Positions 36,886 through 45,750 of a stretch of DNA of 64,000 bases are shown here, piece by piece. Each line of letters opens with the position of its first letter. The first letter of the stretch is position 1. The notes under the pieces are model-generated. The model ran no database searches and had not been told where the DNA came from. It saw only the letters and a program-made list of their open reading frames with translations. The stretch is taken from assembly GCA_016715075.1 (NCBI GenBank), contig JADKBK010000001.1:372001-436000 (forward strand), given 5' to 3'. The position numbers and the translations under genes are program-made. This DNA comes from Bacteroidales bacterium. GTDB lineage: Bacteria; Bacteroidota; Bacteroidia; Bacteroidales; VadinHA17.

Positions 36886-38022
36886 GTGTCGAAAAAAAAA
36901 GTGATGGTCAGCGGCTGTTATGACCTGCTTCATGGCGGGCATATTGCTTTCTTTAAAACAGCAGCAGCATATGGTGATCTTTATGTCAGTGTAGGACGCG
37001 ATGAAAATCTTCTGCTTTTGAAAGGGAAGAAGCCTGTCTTTTCTGAACTGGAGAGGCTATATATTGTAAAATCTATCAGATATGTACATGATGCCTTCCT
37101 TGGTTCCGGATGCGGACTCCTCGATTTTGAACCCGACCTGATCAGATTGAAACCTGATATGTTTATTGTTAATCAGGATGGTCATACTTCCGATAAAGCT
37201 GAACTTTGCAGGAAACTTGGAATAGAATATTTAATTCTCGAGAGGATTCCTGAACCTGGGTTGCCGGCAAGATCAAGTTCCGGGACAAAAAGAGATATGA
37301 AATTTCCATACAGGTTATGCCTCGCAGGAGGTTGGATCGATCAGCCATGGGTTTCAAAAATGCATCCAGGCTCAGTTGTTGTCGCGCAGATCTGGCCGAC
37401 AAAGGATTTTAATGACAGGTCAGGACTTGCGACCAGCTCCAGAAAGATAGGTATACAGATCTGGGGTGACAGGTACCCCGAGGGTGATCATGAGCTGAAT
37501 GCAAAATTGCTCTTCGGAGCTGAAAATCCTCCTGGTAAGATGTATGTCTCAGGTTCCCAGGACCATATCGGACTTTTATATCCGGGTATAAACAGGCTGT
37601 GTTACAGTGGCGGATACTGGCCGCACAATATCGAATCAACGGTAAATCCGGATATATGCGACTGGCTTTCGGATGTTCTTCATCTGGTTCCGCTCGAACC
37701 GCGTCCTGACGGGTATGATCCCCTTAAGATACAACATCTTGAAAAACCACTGATCCGCGGGCTCGGTGAAGCAGGAGATGCCTGCTGGGAGGCAATTCTC
37801 AGGAAAGACGTTATTGCCCTTGGCATGTCATTGACAAATACACTCCTCTCCTGGAAGAAAATTCTTCCGCTTACAGTGCCAGACTGGGTAATGAAGCAGC
37901 TGGAAACAAAATATTTTAGTCAATACCCGGGGGCAATAACCTCGGGAAGCGGGGGAGGATATGTTATTGTCGCTTCTGAAAAAGAGGTTGAGGGAGCAAT
38001 TAGAATAAAAGTACGGTATTGA
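36886..38022 (+). CDS. Fusion of a HIGH-type nucleotidyltransferase and a GHMP-like sugar kinase
   Basis: The 378-residue protein has an N-terminal cytidylyl/adenylyltransferase domain (about residues 1-135) with VSGCYDLLHGGHIAFF, a HxGH-type motif. The C-terminal half looks like a GHMP kinase: LCLAGGWIDQPW resembles the AGRxxLxGGxTDxP start, GLATSSRKIG resembles the Gly/Ser loop, SGSQDHIGLLYPG resembles the SGxQDqxxaaxGG segment, and SGSGGGYVIVAS resembles the GHMP C-terminal motif. Such a pairing would phosphorylate and activate a sugar, as in the heptose pathway. The GTG start at 36886 fits family N termini; an ATG at 36904 is the alternative. The sugar is unknown. Confidence 0.72.
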   Translation: MSKKKVMVSGCYDLLHGGHIAFFKTAAAYGDLYVSVGRDENLLLLKGKKPVFSELERLYIVKSIRYVHDAFLGSGCGLLDFEPDLIRLKPDMFIVNQDGHTSDKAELCRKLGIEYLILERIPEPGLPARSSSGTKRDMKFPYRLCLAGGWIDQPWVSKMHPGSVVVAQIWPTKDFNDRSGLATSSRKIGIQIWGDRYPEGDHELNAKLLFGAENPPGKMYVSGSQDHIGLLYPGINRLCYSGGYWPHNIESTVNPDICDWLSDVLHLVPLEPRPDGYDPLKIQHLEKPLIRGLGEAGDACWEAILRKDVIALGMSLTNTLLSWKKILPLTVPDWVMKQLETKYFSQYPGAITSGSGGGYVIVASEKEVEGAIRIKVRY

Positions 38023-38050
38023 CAAGGTACTGGATTGTTCATTTGTAATT

Positions 38051-38125
38051 CCTGGTGATACTTGGTGTCCTGGTGTCCTGGTGGCAAAAAAAACTCAGGC
38101 CACCAAGGCTCCAAGGCACAAAGAA
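38051..38125. repeat. Imperfect CCTGGTG/CACCAAGG inverted repeat
   Basis: CTGGTGATACTTGGTGTCCTGGTGTCCTGGTGG-type words are mirrored by GGCCACCAAGGCTCCAAGGCACAAAG and CCAGG across an A-tract. This resembles the CTCTGTG family in layout but uses other words. It lies about 30 bases after the stop of the fusion gene. Confidence 0.55.
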
Positions 38126-38211
38126 TAACCAGGAAATGGTAAACTGGAATTCAAAACTCTGTTAATAAAGGTTCTATTGTTAGATTTTCAAGTTATTATC
38201 AATATAAAATC

Positions 38212-40281
38212 ATGAGTAAAAATATTATTATCCCTGGGATAATCCTGCTTGCGCTGGGTTTAACAAATTGCAACAGCCACTCGGTGACTGACATTGCAAA
38301 CTTAAAGGTTACAAAAACTGACAGCCTTCCGCTGGTTTTTCCTGATAATAAGTCTGATATTATTGACAAACAGCTGAGATACGAAGCTGCCCTTAAATTT
38401 GCTGAACAGCAGTTGCCTTCCACCCTTAAGGAATGGGATGTTTACAGGACAAAACTGCGGAATGAAGTCATTCATAAAGCTAATGTCAGGATTGACCATA
38501 ATCTTCCTTTAAATATAAAGGAGACCGGGTCTGTAAAAATGAAAAACTATGTTATTAAAAACATTACTTTTCAGACCCGTCCCGGTGTTTATGCAACAGC
38601 AAATCTCTTTATCCCCGATGGACCTGGTCCGTTTCCTGCAGTAATCAATATGCTTGGTCACTGGACCAAAGGCAAGATTGACAGTACAGGTCCCCAGGCT
38701 GTAGGCCACACACTTGCGACCAATGGGTATGTTTGTCTTACTGTTGATCCCTGGGGAGCAGGAGAGAGAGGCACAAAACACGGCATATATGAATACCATG
38801 GTGCTAACCTTGGAGCCTCCCTTATGAATATTGGCGAACCATTGATAGGCATTCAGATCTCTGATAATATGAGGGGGATAGATCTGCTCTGTTCTTTACC
38901 GAATGTAGACAGTACTAAGATCGGAGCAACAGGTGCAAGCGGGGGAGGGAACCAGACAATGTGGCTCTCGGCAGTGGATGAACGGGTGAAGGCCGATGTG
39001 CCAGTAGTGAGCGTTGGTACTTTTGAGTCATATATAATGGAGTCAAATTGTATTTGTGAACAGTTGCCCGATGGACTCACCTTCACTGAAGAGGCTGGGA
39101 TTGTGGCCCTGTCAAATGCTCCATTGCTTATTAATCATAATCAGGAATCAAATCCAACTTTCTTTCCGGCTGAGATGCTGAGGACCTATAACAATGCCAG
39201 GAATATTTTTCATCTGGCGAATAGGGAGATCAGTTTCGGTTACCGGCTCTTCGACCTTCCTCATGGATATGAAAGGGAGGACCGTGAGGCGATGCTTGGA
39301 TGGTTTGATCTTCATCTCAAAGGAACAGGAGATGGACTCCCCAGGAGGGAAATACCTTTCGAACTGCTGCCTGAAAAAAAGCTCCTTGTGTTTCCGGCAG
39401 GGGGAAGAGATCCTGAAGTGATCACTACGGAAGAGTACTGTAGGGTCAGGGGTAATGAACTGCGCACCGGCTATCTGAATACAGGTTCATTTAATGTCGG
39501 TCAGAAAAAGAAGGAACTGACAGAGATCCTCAGACTAAGGAGGAAACTCGCACTCAATGAAGTTTTTCAATACTCTCCCTCGGAAGGATGGGATCGTCTG
39601 GCCCTGGAATCAGATGATAAAAGGATTATCCCCATATTACTTCTCGCTCCGGCAGATGAATTACTGGGATATGTAATAATCTGCAATCCGGATGGTAAAA
39701 AAAGTATTCCTCTCTCCCTGATTGATACTTACAAGAAACAGGGGGTGGGTATAGTTATTGCTGACTTCTCCGGAACCGGCGAATTGACTTCAACAAAGTC
39801 CATATCATATGACCAAACAGGGAAATTGCATACCCTGTCACGTGCGGAGTTATGGCTTGGCAAAACAATTCTCGGTGAATGGGTCAGGGAGCTGGATCTT
39901 GTCACAGAGTATCTTAATGTCAATTGCCACGCGGCGAAAGTCAGCTTTGATGGTACCGGTGAATCAGCTCTTGCAGGCCTGTTCTATGCAGCTGAAGGTG
40001 GTAAAGTTGAATCGGTTACTCTGCGTAATTCTCCAGTCAGCTACCAGTTTGACAACCGCGAAAACGTAGACTATTTCAGCATGGGGATACACCTGCCTGG
40101 ATTTCTTAAGTGGGGTGATATTTCCCTTGCGGCTGCCCTTAGCGGAAAGAATATCACCTTTATAAGTCCGGTAACAATGTCGGGTACCCCATTGGCGCCG
40201 GATAGGTTAAAAGAATATCAGTCTGAATTTGATAAGATAGGAAAGTCCTGCAGTAAAAAAAGTAAAACGACATTGCTCTGA
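38212..40281 (+). CDS. Alpha/beta-hydrolase lipoprotein (acetyl-xylan-esterase-like), two hydrolase-like halves
   Basis: The 689-residue protein has a lipoprotein signal (lipobox LTNC). The first half is an alpha/beta hydrolase of the dienelactone-hydrolase/acetyl xylan esterase type, with GYVCLTVDPWGAGERG, the nucleophile elbow GATGASGGGNQT near residue 240, and a late DLPHGYEREDREAMLGWFDLHLK that supplies His. The second half has a weaker hydrolase-like pattern with SFDGTGESALAGLFYAA. It is probably a surface or periplasmic esterase acting on decorated polysaccharide. It heads the exported-enzyme island. Confidence 0.8.
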   Translation: MSKNIIIPGIILLALGLTNCNSHSVTDIANLKVTKTDSLPLVFPDNKSDIIDKQLRYEAALKFAEQQLPSTLKEWDVYRTKLRNEVIHKANVRIDHNLPLNIKETGSVKMKNYVIKNITFQTRPGVYATANLFIPDGPGPFPAVINMLGHWTKGKIDSTGPQAVGHTLATNGYVCLTVDPWGAGERGTKHGIYEYHGANLGASLMNIGEPLIGIQISDNMRGIDLLCSLPNVDSTKIGATGASGGGNQTMWLSAVDERVKADVPVVSVGTFESYIMESNCICEQLPDGLTFTEEAGIVALSNAPLLINHNQESNPTFFPAEMLRTYNNARNIFHLANREISFGYRLFDLPHGYEREDREAMLGWFDLHLKGTGDGLPRREIPFELLPEKKLLVFPAGGRDPEVITTEEYCRVRGNELRTGYLNTGSFNVGQKKKELTEILRLRRKLALNEVFQYSPSEGWDRLALESDDKRIIPILLLAPADELLGYVIICNPDGKKSIPLSLIDTYKKQGVGIVIADFSGTGELTSTKSISYDQTGKLHTLSRAELWLGKTILGEWVRELDLVTEYLNVNCHAAKVSFDGTGESALAGLFYAAEGGKVESVTLRNSPVSYQFDNRENVDYFSMGIHLPGFLKWGDISLAAALSGKNITFISPVTMSGTPLAPDRLKEYQSEFDKIGKSCSKKSKTTLL

Positions 40282-40332
40282 TTATCAGTTTGCCTTGAGG
40301 GTAAATGGGATTCACCAAAAAATAGATAAGTC

Positions 40333-41274
40333 ATGAATAAAAATATGGACATTAAGGCTGAAAAGGAAAGATCTTCTTCAAGACGTAAATTTATTGAGAT
40401 GAGTTCACTGGCTGGTCTCGGAACTGTTCTGGGACTAAAAATGGGTCCATCCGATTATTATAGGCCTGTGCCAGCCAATCCCGAAAATCCCGGTAATGAA
40501 AGATCTGTTCATATACATCCCCGGTATCACCGCTGGTTTGTAGATCCCGGTGTGGAATGGGTTGAGACCAACACCGGATATGCCTCACTTGACTGGAAAA
40601 TTCCGGCCTCACAGGTTGCACTGGTTCTTGTTGATGTATGGCAGAGGCATTACCTGCAAGATGCTGAAGATAGGGCCGAAGCTATCATCAGATCCAATCT
40701 GGTACCCCTTCTGTCTTCATGCAGAAAATCAGGGATCAATATTATTCATGCCCCATCACCGGAAGTTGCAGCTTTGCATCCAAACTGGGTGAGGCTTCAG
40801 ACCAGGGCCGAACTGGAACAAAAGCGCGATGATTGGCCACCTGCTGAATTCCTGAACTCAACAGGCAAGTATAAATCTTTTGCCATGCCTTTTGAACCAA
40901 GAGAGGAGGAGAGGAATAATTTGCCTGAACTTACCTTTCATCCCCTAGCAGTTCCTGTAGGAAATGAGCCTGTTATTGCGACAGGAGAAGAGCTTCACAG
41001 GTACTGCAAACAGAAAGGAATACTCTTTCTTCTGTTTGCAGGCTTCAATACAAATGCCTGCATCCTGGTGAGGGATTATGGAACACTTCAGATGGGTAAC
41101 CGTGGGTATTCGGTGATTATTATCCGCGATTGTACCACTGGCATGGAATCAAAGGAGACACAGCCGACTTTAAGCCAGACGACCGGAGCGATTCTGTTTC
41201 TGGAGATGTTCGGACATTTTTCAGTAACTTCCCGTGATATAATTTCAGGCTTGCCAGCCGCCGGATCCTCCTGA
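40333..41274 (+). CDS. Tat-exported isochorismatase-family cysteine hydrolase
   Basis: The N terminus SSSRRKFIEMSSLAGLGTVLG is a twin-arginine signal. The mature domain has the isochorismatase fold: VALVLVDVWQRH with the catalytic Asp, and AGFNTNACILVRDYGTLQM with the catalytic Cys near residue 242. Family members hydrolyse amides, imides or vinyl ethers; which one applies here is not visible. The protein is longer than single-domain family members because of a leading segment rich in Pro and His. It lies about 50 bp after the esterase gene and may be co-transcribed. Confidence 0.8.
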   Translation: MNKNMDIKAEKERSSSRRKFIEMSSLAGLGTVLGLKMGPSDYYRPVPANPENPGNERSVHIHPRYHRWFVDPGVEWVETNTGYASLDWKIPASQVALVLVDVWQRHYLQDAEDRAEAIIRSNLVPLLSSCRKSGINIIHAPSPEVAALHPNWVRLQTRAELEQKRDDWPPAEFLNSTGKYKSFAMPFEPREEERNNLPELTFHPLAVPVGNEPVIATGEELHRYCKQKGILFLLFAGFNTNACILVRDYGTLQMGNRGYSVIIIRDCTTGMESKETQPTLSQTTGAILFLEMFGHFSVTSRDIISGLPAAGSS

Positions 41275-41317
41275 AAGCAGTTGGAAGTAGCCCTTTGATC
41301 CTTAGTGCTATCCTCTG

Positions 41318-41395
41318 TGTTTCATTGTGTTTAAGGATTTCAAAATTTAAACACGAAGGAACACAAAGGTATACTCAAAGGAACACAAAGAATAT
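41318..41395. repeat. CTCTGTG/CACAAAG inverted-word repeat
   Basis: TCCTCTGTGTTTCATTGTGTTTAAG-type words on the left are mirrored by TTTAAACACGAAGGAACACAAAG and further AAGGAACACAAAG words. It follows the isochorismatase-like gene by about 45 bases. Confidence 0.6.
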
Positions 41396-41426
41396 AAGTG
41401 TAATATGAAAACTAATACTGAACGCT

Positions 41427-42842
41427 ATGAATTTTAAATCACCGAGTAATTTCCCCTTCAAAAAGATCTGGTTGATACTGTTCTGTATTATTTCCAGCCT
41501 GTCTCTGTCTTATGGAGTGTTTGAAAATCCCGGACAAAAGCAGGATAATATATCAACAGGACTTAGCATTTCAACCTTTGACATAGATGCCACACCCCCC
41601 GTCGGCAGTTATATGGCCTATGGCCGGGTAATCAATACATGGGATATGGGTCTGCGAGCACGCGGTATCGTAATTACGGGATCAGGAAAACCGATTGTTT
41701 TATGTTCCGTCGACTGGATAGGAATTGCGAATGATGCTCAGGATGAATTCAAAAAAGTTCTTGCAGATGCAGCAGGCACAATTCCTGAAAGGGTCACCGT
41801 TCATACTATTCATCAGCATGATGCACCTATCTGCGATTTTGGAGCGGAGCGGTTTTTGAAAAAGGAGGGGCTTGATCCCTTAAGCTATGAGAGCACATTT
41901 ACAAGGAGTGTAATGCTGAATCTGGGAGAAGCCGTACATAATTCTCTTAAGAAAGCGCAACCCTTCAATCAGATAGGTTTGGGGCAGGCGCCTGTATATA
42001 TGGTGGCATCCAACCGGAGAGTACTTGGTGCTGATGGTCTTGTGAAGGCAACAAGGTACACAACCTGTCAGGATTCAGCCCTGCGTGCTGAGCCGGAGGG
42101 ACTGATCGACCCGATTGTCTCTGTAATAAGCTTCTGGAATGATGACAAACCTCTTGCAGTGCTTAGCTATTATGCAGTTCATCCGCAAAGCTATTATCAG
42201 ACAGGATTGCCAAATCCTGATTTTCCTGGTATTGCAAGGTTCTTTCGCCAGCTTGCTGTTCCGGATGCACTTCATGTACATTTCAACGGAGCCGGTGGTA
42301 ATCTTGGAGCCGGAAAATATAACGACGGCTCTCATGAGAACAGGGGAATTCTCGCCCAGAGGCTTGCTGATGGTATGAAAAGGGCCTGGGAATCAACTAA
42401 AAAAGAAAAAATTGCAGCCGGTGATATTTCATGGAATATAGAACCTGTGACACTTCCTCCGGCCAAATACTTTGCCAGTCTTGGCGAAGAACTTAAGAGT
42501 AAGGCTGATAACCCTATTTTCATATCAAACAACATTTCAAAAGTGATCTGGTACCAAAGATGCATGGCAGGGAAAAAAACAGATATCTCCTGTCTTTCAT
42601 TAGGACATGCGAGGATACTTCACATGCCGGGTGAGCTTTTTGTGGAATACCAGCTCGCAGCAAAGGCAGAGAGGCCGGATCTGTTTGTTGCTATGGCCGC
42701 CTATGGTGATTACGGACCGGAGTATATATGCACGGATATTGCTTATCAGCAGGGCGGTTATGAAGGTGGTGATGCCTCAGGAGTCTCTGCCGGTTCTGAA
42801 AAGATCCTTATGGCTGCAATAAAAAAACTGCTCCAAAGGTAG
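41427..42842 (+). CDS. Ceramidase-like exported protein (second copy)
   Basis: The 471-residue protein has a hydrophobic N-terminal export segment and the fold start STFDIDATPPVGSYMAYGRV of the neutral/alkaline ceramidase N-terminal family. The metal-binding region reads HTIHQHDAPICDFGAERF in place of the usual HTHSGP. A second motif, SYYAVHPQSYYQTG, supplies a conserved His, and the tail QGGYEGGDASGVS matches the family. Substrate unknown. It is followed after about 80 bp by another family member in the same orientation. The two are divergent, so a fresh tandem duplication is unlikely. Confidence 0.78.
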   Translation: MNFKSPSNFPFKKIWLILFCIISSLSLSYGVFENPGQKQDNISTGLSISTFDIDATPPVGSYMAYGRVINTWDMGLRARGIVITGSGKPIVLCSVDWIGIANDAQDEFKKVLADAAGTIPERVTVHTIHQHDAPICDFGAERFLKKEGLDPLSYESTFTRSVMLNLGEAVHNSLKKAQPFNQIGLGQAPVYMVASNRRVLGADGLVKATRYTTCQDSALRAEPEGLIDPIVSVISFWNDDKPLAVLSYYAVHPQSYYQTGLPNPDFPGIARFFRQLAVPDALHVHFNGAGGNLGAGKYNDGSHENRGILAQRLADGMKRAWESTKKEKIAAGDISWNIEPVTLPPAKYFASLGEELKSKADNPIFISNNISKVIWYQRCMAGKKTDISCLSLGHARILHMPGELFVEYQLAAKAERPDLFVAMAAYGDYGPEYICTDIAYQQGGYEGGDASGVSAGSEKILMAAIKKLLQR

Positions 42843-42923
42843 CATACAATCTTTATTTGCTATTTTTAGGATTCATAAATATCGGGAATATTACCTGGGA
42901 ACCCTTATTAATCTCATCAAGTG

Positions 42924-44303
42924 ATGAAGAAATCAATTTCGTTTATAGCTATTTACGGCCTGCTGATCTTTGTATTAAGTTATTCAAATGCTTTAGCCGG
43001 ACAGCCTTCCGGATGGAAGGCTGGAATTTCACGAGCTGTAATAACTCCGGTTGAGCCTATCTGGCTGGCAGGTTATGCCTCCCGTACACATCCTTCAGAC
43101 GGGGTCCTCGCTGACCTGTGGGTAAAGGTGCTGGCTATTGAGGATGCAAAAGGAAAAAAAGCCGTTCTTATAACCTCCGACCTTCTTGGATTTCCGAAGA
43201 AGATGTCGGACCGATAAGAAATCAGATAGCTGTCAGATATGGATTGACAAGATCCCAGATAATGTTAAGTTATTCCCATACCCATTCGGGTCCTGTGCTG
43301 ATGGATGCTCTCTTTGACATTTATCCTCTTGATGATAAACAGATTACAGTTATAAATGATTACTCCATACAGCTTGAAAAGAAGATTGCCGACCTTACAG
43401 GGCAGGCATTGCGTTCAATGGTTCCTGCCGAGGTCTTCTCAAAGTCGGGAGTGACCCGCTTTCAGGTTAACCGGCGCAACAATACCGAAGCTGAGCTGAC
43501 TGCCCAGAGTGTACTGAATGGCCCGAATGACTATTCGGTACCTGTTCTCAAAGTGACAGACCGATCAGGCAATCTGATGGCAATTGCTTTCGGATATGCC
43601 TGTCATGCAACGGTACTCGATATTTACCAGATCTCGGGTGATTATCCAGGGTTTGCCCAGATTGAGCTCGAAAAAACTCATCCAGGCGTAACAGCAATGT
43701 TTTTTCAGGGAGCAGGAGCTGATCAGAATCCCCTGCCGCGAAGGACCATCCCTCTTGCAAGGCAATATGGACAAGAGTTGGCGGCTTCAGTTGAACGGGT
43801 GCTTGGGGAGGAGATGAAAAAACTCGATCCGGTGCTTTCAACTGCCTACTCTGAGGTAAACCTGTCCTTTTCGGCACCGCCTTCAAAAGAGTCATTGACA
43901 AAAATTGCAAATGAAACGGAAGGGATATCAGAAAAGCTGGGCAACGAATCAACTTAAAGCTCTGAAAGATAATGGCAGACTGATCTCCTCATATCCGTAT
44001 CCGGTTCAGGTATGGAGGCTTGGCGACCAGGTAATTATGACACTCGGAGGAGAGCTTGTTGTAGAATACTCAATAGGCTTGAAGAAGCTGTATGGTTCAG
44101 ATATATTTGTACTGGGATATGTTAATGATGATATGGCTTATATCCCCTCTGAGAGCATTCTGAATGAAGGTGGTTATGAAGGTGAATCATCACAGATGGT
44201 TTACGGAATGCCTGCCAAATGGGCTCCTGGAATTGAGGCGAAAATTTATGATGAAATGAAACAGCTTGCTCAAAAGGCCGGGGTAAAACAAATTTCTCAA
44301 TAA
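42924..44303 (+). pseudogene. Ceramidase-like exported protein (third copy), two frameshifts
   Basis: Three pieces form one gene of about 460 residues: signal peptide plus AGISRAVITPVEPIWLAGYASR, then SYSHTHSGP, GYACHATVLD and FFQGAGADQNP, then GELVVEYSIGLKKL and NEGGYEGESSQM. The first break is at a CC pair (43211-43212), where one more C restores SDPIRNQIAVRYGL. The second is at a GGG run (43922-43924), where one less G restores EGYQKSWATNQL. The ATG at 42924 follows a GTG and is the better start. Both indels lie in homopolymers, so sequencing error is a serious possibility. The active-site HTHS is intact. Confidence 0.85.
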
Positions 44304-44364
44304 CATTCTGAATCTGACAAACAAAAAATCGAACAGATAAAATTTATTTAACATAAAGGTAAAA

Positions 44365-45729
44365 ATGAAAAAGCAAAATTTTTCCAGAAGGAAGTTTATT
44401 ACAACTCTATCTGCCGGATCAGCAGCCGTTGCAGCTTCAGCCTACATGCCGTCGTTTGGAAATATTTCAGTTGTCACTGGTAATCCTGATAAGCTGGCTA
44501 TCCTTGGTGGAACCCCGGTTGCCAAGGACAAAGTATGGCCGGAATGGCCTTATGTTGACGAGCGTGTTGTGGAAGAGGTGGTTAAAACAACGCGAAGCGG
44601 TATCTGGTGCAGAATTCAGTCTCCCACAGGTACAGTTACTACTTTCGAAAATGAATTTGCTAAGATCTACGGTACAAATACAAGTGTAAGCACGGGTTCA
44701 GGTACTCAGGCTCTTAATACAGCAGTTGAGGCTCTTGGTATTGGTCCGGGTGATGAGATAATCACATCTCCATATACCGATCCCGGAACTATCCAGAGCA
44801 TCCTGGTAAGCCGTGCTCTTCCGGTAATGGCGGATCTGGATACCGAGTCATTTCAGCTCGATCCTGCAGAAGTGGAAAAGAAAATCACAAGCAGGACAAA
44901 AGCAATTATGCCTGTTCATATAATGGGGCAGCCCTGCGACATGCAAAGCATCATGGCTATTGCAAAAAAGCATAATCTCAAGGTAATTGAAGATTCATGT
45001 CAGGCCTTTCTTGCCGAATACCAGGGTAAGCTCCTGGGAACAATAGGTGATGTTGGCTGCTTCAGCTTCCAGACAAGCAAGGTGTTTTGCTGCGGTGAAG
45101 GTGGTGCCCTTGTAAGCCATAACGATGAACTGATGGATAAATGCTATACAGTTATGAACCATGGAACAGCAAAAAATGGCAAGACACTGACAATAGGTTC
45201 GAAATACAGAATGAATGAGTTTGAAGGAGCAGTTCTTCTCGGGCAGTTGCCGGGAGTTAAAGAACGACATGAGATACGAAACAGGAATGCAAAGTATCTC
45301 ACCGAGAAACTTAAAGGCTGTCCGGGTCTCATTCCTCAAAAACTATATGAGGGGACAACAGCTGGTTCATTCTACCTCTATACATGGTCATACAAAAAGG
45401 AACATTTCAATAATGCCCCTCGTGATAAATTCTTCAAAGCTCTTGCAGCAGAAGGTATCAGCCTGAGCCCATATATAGCAAACGGACTTCACAGAGAACC
45501 ATGGACCGATCATATACAGACTCTTACCGAGTATAAAAAACTGTTTGGGAATGCACGTCTGAAGAAATTCCAGGAGGAGCTCCATCTGCCAAAATGCGAC
45601 CAGGTATGTGATGAAATGGTGATGTTATGGGCATCCGGACCGCTTCTTGGTTCGCTTGCAGATATGGATGACCTTATCAATGCCATCATGAAGGTATATG
45701 ACAACAGGGATAAACTGAATTCTATATGA
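44365..45729 (+). CDS. Tat-exported DegT/DnrJ/EryC1/StrS-type PLP aminotransferase (first copy)
   Basis: The N terminus NFSRRKFITTLSAGSAAVAASAYM is a twin-arginine signal followed by an Ala-rich hydrophobic stretch. The mature part is a complete sugar aminotransferase fold: GTPVAKDKVWPEWP, STGSGTQALNTAVEALGIGPGDEII, VIEDSCQAFLAEY with the pyridoxal-binding Asp, and the Schiff-base Lys in FSFQTSKVFCCGEGG near residue 237. Most family members work on nucleotide-linked keto-sugars in the cytoplasm. A Tat signal implies that the enzyme folds with PLP and is then exported. It is followed at 21 bp by a paralogue. Confidence 0.85.
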   Translation: MKKQNFSRRKFITTLSAGSAAVAASAYMPSFGNISVVTGNPDKLAILGGTPVAKDKVWPEWPYVDERVVEEVVKTTRSGIWCRIQSPTGTVTTFENEFAKIYGTNTSVSTGSGTQALNTAVEALGIGPGDEIITSPYTDPGTIQSILVSRALPVMADLDTESFQLDPAEVEKKITSRTKAIMPVHIMGQPCDMQSIMAIAKKHNLKVIEDSCQAFLAEYQGKLLGTIGDVGCFSFQTSKVFCCGEGGALVSHNDELMDKCYTVMNHGTAKNGKTLTIGSKYRMNEFEGAVLLGQLPGVKERHEIRNRNAKYLTEKLKGCPGLIPQKLYEGTTAGSFYLYTWSYKKEHFNNAPRDKFFKALAAEGISLSPYIANGLHREPWTDHIQTLTEYKKLFGNARLKKFQEELHLPKCDQVCDEMVMLWASGPLLGSLADMDDLINAIMKVYDNRDKLNSI

Positions 45730-45750
45730 TAATAATGAAACCTTAAGATT

